A DNA stretch of 8,743 nucleotides, from the NCBI GenBank assembly GCA_030836605.1, contig JAUPMC010000171.1, forward strand, positions 1 to 8,743, in the 5' to 3' direction. This stretch comes from Thermoplasmatota archaeon (lineage in GTDB: Archaea > Thermoplasmatota > Thermoplasmata > UBA10834). A model generated the notes under the pieces. It did no database searches and had not been told where the DNA came from. It saw only the letters and a list, made by a program, of their open reading frames with translations. Shown in pieces: positions 5,492 to 8,743 of the stretch (its first letter is position 1; every line of letters begins with the position of its first letter). Both the position numbers and the translations under genes were made by a program.

Positions 5492-7969
5492 ATGCGCCGG
5501 CTAATAATCAGCGAGAAGAACCACGCCGCGCTGAGGATCGCACTGATTCTCTCCAACAACACCCTGAAGAGACGCTCCGTCGCCGGAGTGCCCGTCTTCG
5601 AGTTCGCCCGCGACGGCCACGACTATCTCGTCCTGGGCCTGAGGGGCCACATCGTGGAACTCGACTATCCAGACAAGTTCAACGACTGGAGCGCCGTGTC
5701 CCCGAAGGACCTCATCTACGCGAAGCCCGAGAAGAAGGTCGACCCGTCCGCGAAGAAGATCATGACCGCGCTCAAAGACCTCGCCCGGGGGGTAGACGAG
5801 GTCATCGTCGCGACCGACTTCGACCGCGAGGGGGAGCTGATCGGTGTCGAGGCGATGCAGCAGGCCGACACGAAGAAGCCCCTCAAGAGGGCCAGGTTCA
5901 GCGCCCTCACCAAGTGGGAGATCGAGAGGGCATTCTCGGAGCTGACGGAGGTGGACTACAAGCTGGCGTCCGCCGCGGAGACGAGGCAGCTCATAGACCT
6001 CGTCTGGGGTGCCGCGCTCACGAGATTCATATCGCTCGCGTCCGGGCAGCTGGGGAAGGACTTCCTCTCGGTCGGCAGGGTCCAGAGCCCGACACTCGCG
6101 TTGGTCGTCGCGCGCGAGAAGGAGGTCAGGGAGTTCAAGCCGACGCCGTACTGGGTCGTCTCGGCCGACCTGAAGAAGGACACGGAGTTCAGGGCCTCGC
6201 ACAAGCACGGGAGCTTCGACGACAGGGAGGCGGCTCAATCCGCGCTGACGAACGCGAAGCTGGCGAAGACAGCCACGGTCAAGGCCGTCGCCGTGAGCGA
6301 GAAGGACGAGTATCCCCCGGCGCCGTTCAACACGACCGTGTTCGTCGCGGAGGCGACCAAGAGGGGCTTGACCGCGTCCCAGGCGATGAAGATCGCCGAG
6401 GACCTGTACACGGACGGTTACATCTCATACCCGAGGACTGACAACACGGTCTATCCTCCATCGCTCAGCCTCAGGAGCATACTCGAGAAGCTGACGAAGT
6501 CCGAGTTCTCCGCGGAGGCACAGGAGCTCCTCGCCCAGGAGTCCATCAGGGCATCGAAGGGGAAGAAGAGCACCACGGACCACCCCCCGATACACCCGGT
6601 CGACGCCGCGACCAGGGCCGAGCTCAAGGGGCACAGGTGGGACATATACGAGCTCGTGACGAGGAGGTTCCTCGCGACGGTGGCCCCGTCCTGCAGGTCC
6701 GAGTCGACCCTGGTCGACCTCGACCTGGGAGGGGAGCCGTTCGTCAGCGAGGGTTACAGGATACTCTTCCCGGGTAGGAGGAAGTACTACCCGTACTACA
6801 CCTCGAGCGACACCCTGCTCCCGCCCCTGAAGGAGGGGGACCTCCCCGAGGTCCTCAAGGCGCTCTCGACGGAGAAGAAGACCATGCCCCCGCCCAGGTT
6901 CACCCAGGGCTCGCTCATCCAGGAGATGGAGCGGAAGGGGCTGGGGACGAAGAGCACGAGGCACGAGACGATCCAGAAGCTGTACGACCGCAGGTTCGCC
7001 AAAGGGGTCAAGATCGAGCCGACCGAGAGCGGCATCGCGGTCGTGGCGGCCCTCGAGAACCACGCGAGGCTCCACGACGAGTACAAGATCACGCACGCGA
7101 AGATGACCGCGCACCTCGAGAGCGAGATGGACCTGATCGCCCAGGGTGAGCGGGTCCTCGAGGATGTGCTCGAGGAGAGCCAGGACATGCTGGACGACAT
7201 CATGACGGTCCTGGAGAAGAACAAGAAGGAGATCGGGGCGGACATCAGGAACGCCATCAACGCGCAGCACGCCCTCGGCGAGTGCCCCAAGTGCAAGCAG
7301 GGGCAGCTCATCGAGATCAGGCAGAGGAACGGCAACAGTTTCGCTGGGTGCTCGAGGTACCCCGACTGCAGGACCACATACCCGCTGCCCAGGGGCCTGC
7401 TGGCGCTCCCGAGCGACGAGAAGTGCGACGTGTGCGGCGGCCCCAAGATCAAGCTCGTATCCAGGGGCCAGGCCCCGAACCTCGTGTGCATAGACCCGAA
7501 CTGCGAGGGCTCCAAGAGGCAGAGGAGGCTCGGCAAGTGCCCCTCGTGCGGAAAGGACATCATGGTCATCCAGTCGCGCATAGGCAAGAGGTTCGCCGGG
7601 TGCGCGGGCTACCCCGAGTGCAGGGTGATATACCCGCTGCCCCAGCTGGGCAAGCTCGTCCCGACGGCTCAGTCATGCGACGCCTGCGGCGCGCCCATCG
7701 TCAACATCTGGAACAGGCCGGGCAGGCCCCCGTGGATCCTGTGCATAAACATGGAGTGCCCGAAGAGGTCGGCCAAGAACGGCGCCGGGAAGAAGCCAGC
7801 CGACGCGAAGCCCGCCGACGAAGCGCCCGCCGCCAAGAAGCCGCCCGCGAAGAAGCCCGCGAGGAAGAAGGCGTCCGCGAAGAAGAAGAAGCCCGTGGAG
7901 ATACCCTCCGAGGGGAAGCCATCGGGCAAGGGGGCGACGGATGACGCCGCCTCGGACAAGGACGAGTGA
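5492..7969 (+). CDS. topA: DNA topoisomerase I (type IA) with four zinc fingers and a basic tail
   Basis: Cuts one DNA strand through a 5'-phosphotyrosine link and passes the other, relaxing negative supercoils. The 825-residue chain begins with a TOPRIM domain: IISEK with catalytic Glu8, and the metal-binding DFDREGE with Asp109, Asp111 and Glu113. The type IA core follows, with SVGRVQSPTLALV and the active-site Tyr313 in GYISYPRTDN. HPPIHPV, FTQGSLIQEME and GLGTKSTRHETIQ are further core marks. From 598 there are four Cys4 zinc fingers, arranged as two similar pairs, with first cysteines at 598, 645, 683 and 729. The end (about 757-825) is a disordered tail rich in Lys, Ala and Pro. No helicase domain is present, so this is not reverse gyrase. 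ATG 5492 fits the leaderless promoter. The gene converges with a minus-strand gene three bases after its stop. Confidence 0.96.
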   Translation: MRRLIISEKNHAALRIALILSNNTLKRRSVAGVPVFEFARDGHDYLVLGLRGHIVELDYPDKFNDWSAVSPKDLIYAKPEKKVDPSAKKIMTALKDLARGVDEVIVATDFDREGELIGVEAMQQADTKKPLKRARFSALTKWEIERAFSELTEVDYKLASAAETRQLIDLVWGAALTRFISLASGQLGKDFLSVGRVQSPTLALVVAREKEVREFKPTPYWVVSADLKKDTEFRASHKHGSFDDREAAQSALTNAKLAKTATVKAVAVSEKDEYPPAPFNTTVFVAEATKRGLTASQAMKIAEDLYTDGYISYPRTDNTVYPPSLSLRSILEKLTKSEFSAEAQELLAQESIRASKGKKSTTDHPPIHPVDAATRAELKGHRWDIYELVTRRFLATVAPSCRSESTLVDLDLGGEPFVSEGYRILFPGRRKYYPYYTSSDTLLPPLKEGDLPEVLKALSTEKKTMPPPRFTQGSLIQEMERKGLGTKSTRHETIQKLYDRRFAKGVKIEPTESGIAVVAALENHARLHDEYKITHAKMTAHLESEMDLIAQGERVLEDVLEESQDMLDDIMTVLEKNKKEIGADIRNAINAQHALGECPKCKQGQLIEIRQRNGNSFAGCSRYPDCRTTYPLPRGLLALPSDEKCDVCGGPKIKLVSRGQAPNLVCIDPNCEGSKRQRRLGKCPSCGKDIMVIQSRIGKRFAGCAGYPECRVIYPLPQLGKLVPTAQSCDACGAPIVNIWNRPGRPPWILCINMECPKRSAKNGAGKKPADAKPADEAPAAKKPPAKKPARKKASAKKKKPVEIPSEGKPSGKGATDDAASDKDE
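7788..7893 (+). repeat. Low-complexity Lys/Ala/Pro-coding repeat at the end of topA
   Basis: Repeated AAGAAG-CCC/GCC units encode KKPA-like motifs (KKPADAKPAD, AAKKPPAKKPARKKASAKKKK), roughly residues 766-801. The composition resembles histone H1 tails and bacterial H1-like proteins, suggesting non-specific DNA contact. Such repeats can change length between strains by slippage. Confidence 0.8.
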
Positions 7970-7994
7970 GCCTCACTCCCTCGGGGGCGGAGGC
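7970..7994. terminator. Possible hairpin at the topA/membrane-protein convergence
   Basis: GCCTC at 7970-7974 can pair with GAGGC at 7990-7994, with an inner CCC-TCGG-GGG stem-loop. It begins directly after the topA stop and overlaps the final codons of the minus-strand gene. The stem is interrupted, and no T-run is present, so a terminator role is only suggested by position. Confidence 0.25.
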
Positions 7995-8350
7995 ACCCCG
8001 TCGTCCTCCACAGTCACCACCGGGGCGGCGTCCTCGACCTTCTGCCGGACAGACGTCCTGGTCTTCTCCGGCCCCAGCCTCTTCTCCATCCGGTCCAGGC
8101 GCTCCATCACGTCCCCGAGGGTGTACGGGTCGGCCTTCAGGCTCATCACGATTGTGAGGAGGGCGTAGACGAACAGCCACGCGATGAGGATCCAGATCAG
8201 GTACGTGACCAGGTCCCAGGTCCACTGGAAGGACATGTTGAACTCCTGGGACGAGTTCGTCTCCATGTCGTCCACGAACCCCTCGCCGTACATCAGGAGC
8301 AGGAAGCCAAGGATGACCATGAAGACGGCCTTGACCCACTTCGAGACCAT
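7973..8350 (-). CDS. Small two-helix membrane protein of unknown function
   Basis: I do not recognise a family. With ATG at 8350 the product has 125 residues. Two hydrophobic helices (about 8-22 and 47-71) flank a polar loop of about 24 residues with two Asn-X-Ser sites (Asn32 and Asn38), possible N-glycosylation points if the loop faces outside. Lysines before helix 1 and after helix 2 suggest both ends are inside. After helix 2 comes a charged amphipathic stretch (LGDVMERLDRMEKRLG, about 78-93), perhaps a short coiled coil, then an acidic, proline-ending tail (VEDDGVPPPPRE). In-frame GTG codons at 8368 and 8395 would lengthen the N-terminus; the one at 8395 lies too close to the TATA box to be likely, and the one at 8368 remains possible. 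It reads toward topA with three bases between stops. Confidence 0.7.
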   Translation of the reverse strand: MVSKWVKAVFMVILGFLLLMYGEGFVDDMETNSSQEFNMSFQWTWDLVTYLIWILIAWLFVYALLTIVMSLKADPYTLGDVMERLDRMEKRLGPEKTRTSVRQKVEDAAPVVTVEDDGVPPPPRE

Positions 8351-8399
8351 CAGAGACGTGACCTTCACGGGACCACCAGGCCGAGTATCGACCACGGGA

Positions 8400-8407
8400 G
8401 TATTAAC
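8400..8407 (-). promoter_or_regulatory. TATA-like box for the membrane protein gene
   Basis: On the minus strand GGTTAATACT gives a TTAATA core at 8401-8406, the only AT-rich spot in the 90-base gap. Transcription would start near 8378, before both the GTG at 8368 and the ATG at 8350. This argues against translation from GTG 8395. Confidence 0.45.
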
Positions 8408-8425
8408 CCCTTGTCCGAACTACCC

Positions 8426-8440
8426 GCCCCGCGGCGGGGC
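8426..8440 (-). terminator. GC-rich hairpin directly after the partial minus-strand gene
   Basis: GCCCCG and CGGGGC form a perfect 6-base-pair stem with a 3-base loop (CCG on the minus strand), starting immediately after the stop codon of the gene ending at 8441. It lies before the TATA-like box of the next gene. No T-run follows, so intrinsic termination is not certain. Confidence 0.4.
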
Positions 8441-8743
8441 TCATCCCTCGCTGAGCAGGTGTCTCAGGGCCGGCAGGAAGTCGAACGACCTCAGCTCGGT
8501 GCTACGCTCCAGGGAGAACACCGTGATGCGGGGGCTCTCGTCGAACGCCTTCATCTTATGGAACCACGCGAGGAGGTTCTCGAGGCCGTTCGTGTACTCC
8601 TGATACCTGGAGACCATATGGTTCGTGACCGCCTCGTCCGCCTTCGACAGCGAGAAGAAGGGAAGGTCCGAGGTCTCGCTCGGCTGGCTCTTGATCCTGA
8701 TGTCCCACCGCAGGTCCATGCTGAACTTGGCGTGCGAGACGAC
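8441..8743 (-). CDS. Unrecognised protein, C-terminal part only
   Basis: The frame is open to the right edge of the window, giving 100 codons before the stop. An ATG at 8719 exists but has no ribosome binding site and the frame continues above it (VVSHAKFS before the Met), so the gene most likely starts beyond the window. The visible part has a charged, strand-like beginning (MDLRWDIRIKSQ), then a likely helical stretch (SKADEAVTNHMVSRYQEYTNGLENLLAWFHKMKAF, given here only to position 23-67 of the visible part by its ends), and a final segment ending LPALRHLLSEG. There are no membrane helices and no motif I can name. Base composition is like the neighbours, so it is probably a genuine gene, but its function cannot be called. 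Confidence 0.55.
   Translation of the reverse strand, partial: VVSHAKFSMDLRWDIRIKSQPSETSDLPFFSLSKADEAVTNHMVSRYQEYTNGLENLLAWFHKMKAFDESPRITVFSLERSTELRSFDFLPALRHLLSEG

Noticed and set aside
6425..7270. Minus-strand open frames opposite topA, including one of 281 codons
   Set aside because: Leu/Arg/Pro/Val-rich shadow frames of the topoisomerase core, with no signals of their own.
7788..7893. AAGAAG-rich run as a CRISPR-like or mobile repeat
   Set aside because: The units are in frame, continuous and code for a Lys/Ala/Pro tail; there are no spacers or flanking duplications.
5492..7969. Reverse gyrase
   Set aside because: The protein has only the topoisomerase IA half; no helicase motifs precede the TOPRIM domain, which starts at residue 1.

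Overview
The window is a stretch of a GC-rich archaeal chromosome carrying mostly core-metabolism and information-processing genes. The archaeal assignment rests on the gene set: ADP-forming acyl-CoA synthetase, archaetidylserine synthase and decarboxylase, archaeal-type dihydroneopterin aldolase, THEP1 NTPase, Trm1, and a zinc-finger topoisomerase I. It also rests on the signals: TATA-like boxes about 25 bases before likely transcription starts, GGAGGTG-type ribosome binding sites, and a topA that looks leaderless. A euryarchaeon such as a Thermoplasmatota-like lineage is a guess that cannot be proved from this window.

Layout. Bases 1-502 hold the 3' end of an ADP-forming acyl-CoA synthetase beta (ATP-grasp) gene. 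Bases 545-2268 form a tight plus-strand cluster: archaetidylserine decarboxylase (pyruvoyl proenzyme), archaetidylserine synthase (CDP-alcohol phosphotransferase) and an MptD-type dihydroneopterin aldolase. The first two are consecutive steps from CDP-archaeol to archaetidylethanolamine; the third belongs to pterin (methanopterin/folate-like) cofactor synthesis. Bases 2374-4022 hold a THEP1-type NTPase joined by a 4-base GTGA overlap to tRNA guanine-26 dimethyltransferase. Bases 4094-5401 are adenylosuccinate synthetase and 5492-7969 are DNA topoisomerase I; each has its own TATA box. From 7973 to the right edge the genes are on the minus strand: a small two-helix membrane protein of unknown function, converging on topA with three bases between the stop codons, and the 3' end of an unrecognised gene running off the window.

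No stretch over about 105 bases lacks a gene. The five gaps hold TATA-like boxes, and three of them also hold short GC-rich hairpins close to stop codons. I found no tRNA, rRNA, CRISPR array, insertion sequence or integration site.

I see no clearly new multi-gene system; this is mainly an ordinary housekeeping region. The observations most worth a second look are: (1) the dihydroneopterin aldolase frame has no ATG, GTG or TTG upstream of its likely catalytic Glu and His; (2) topoisomerase I has an internal duplication of a two-zinc-finger unit followed by a histone-H1-like Lys/Ala/Pro tail; (3) an AT-rich, rare-codon patch near the end of the archaetidylserine synthase gene that reads as a TATA box; (4) GC hairpins without T-tracts just after several stop codons.
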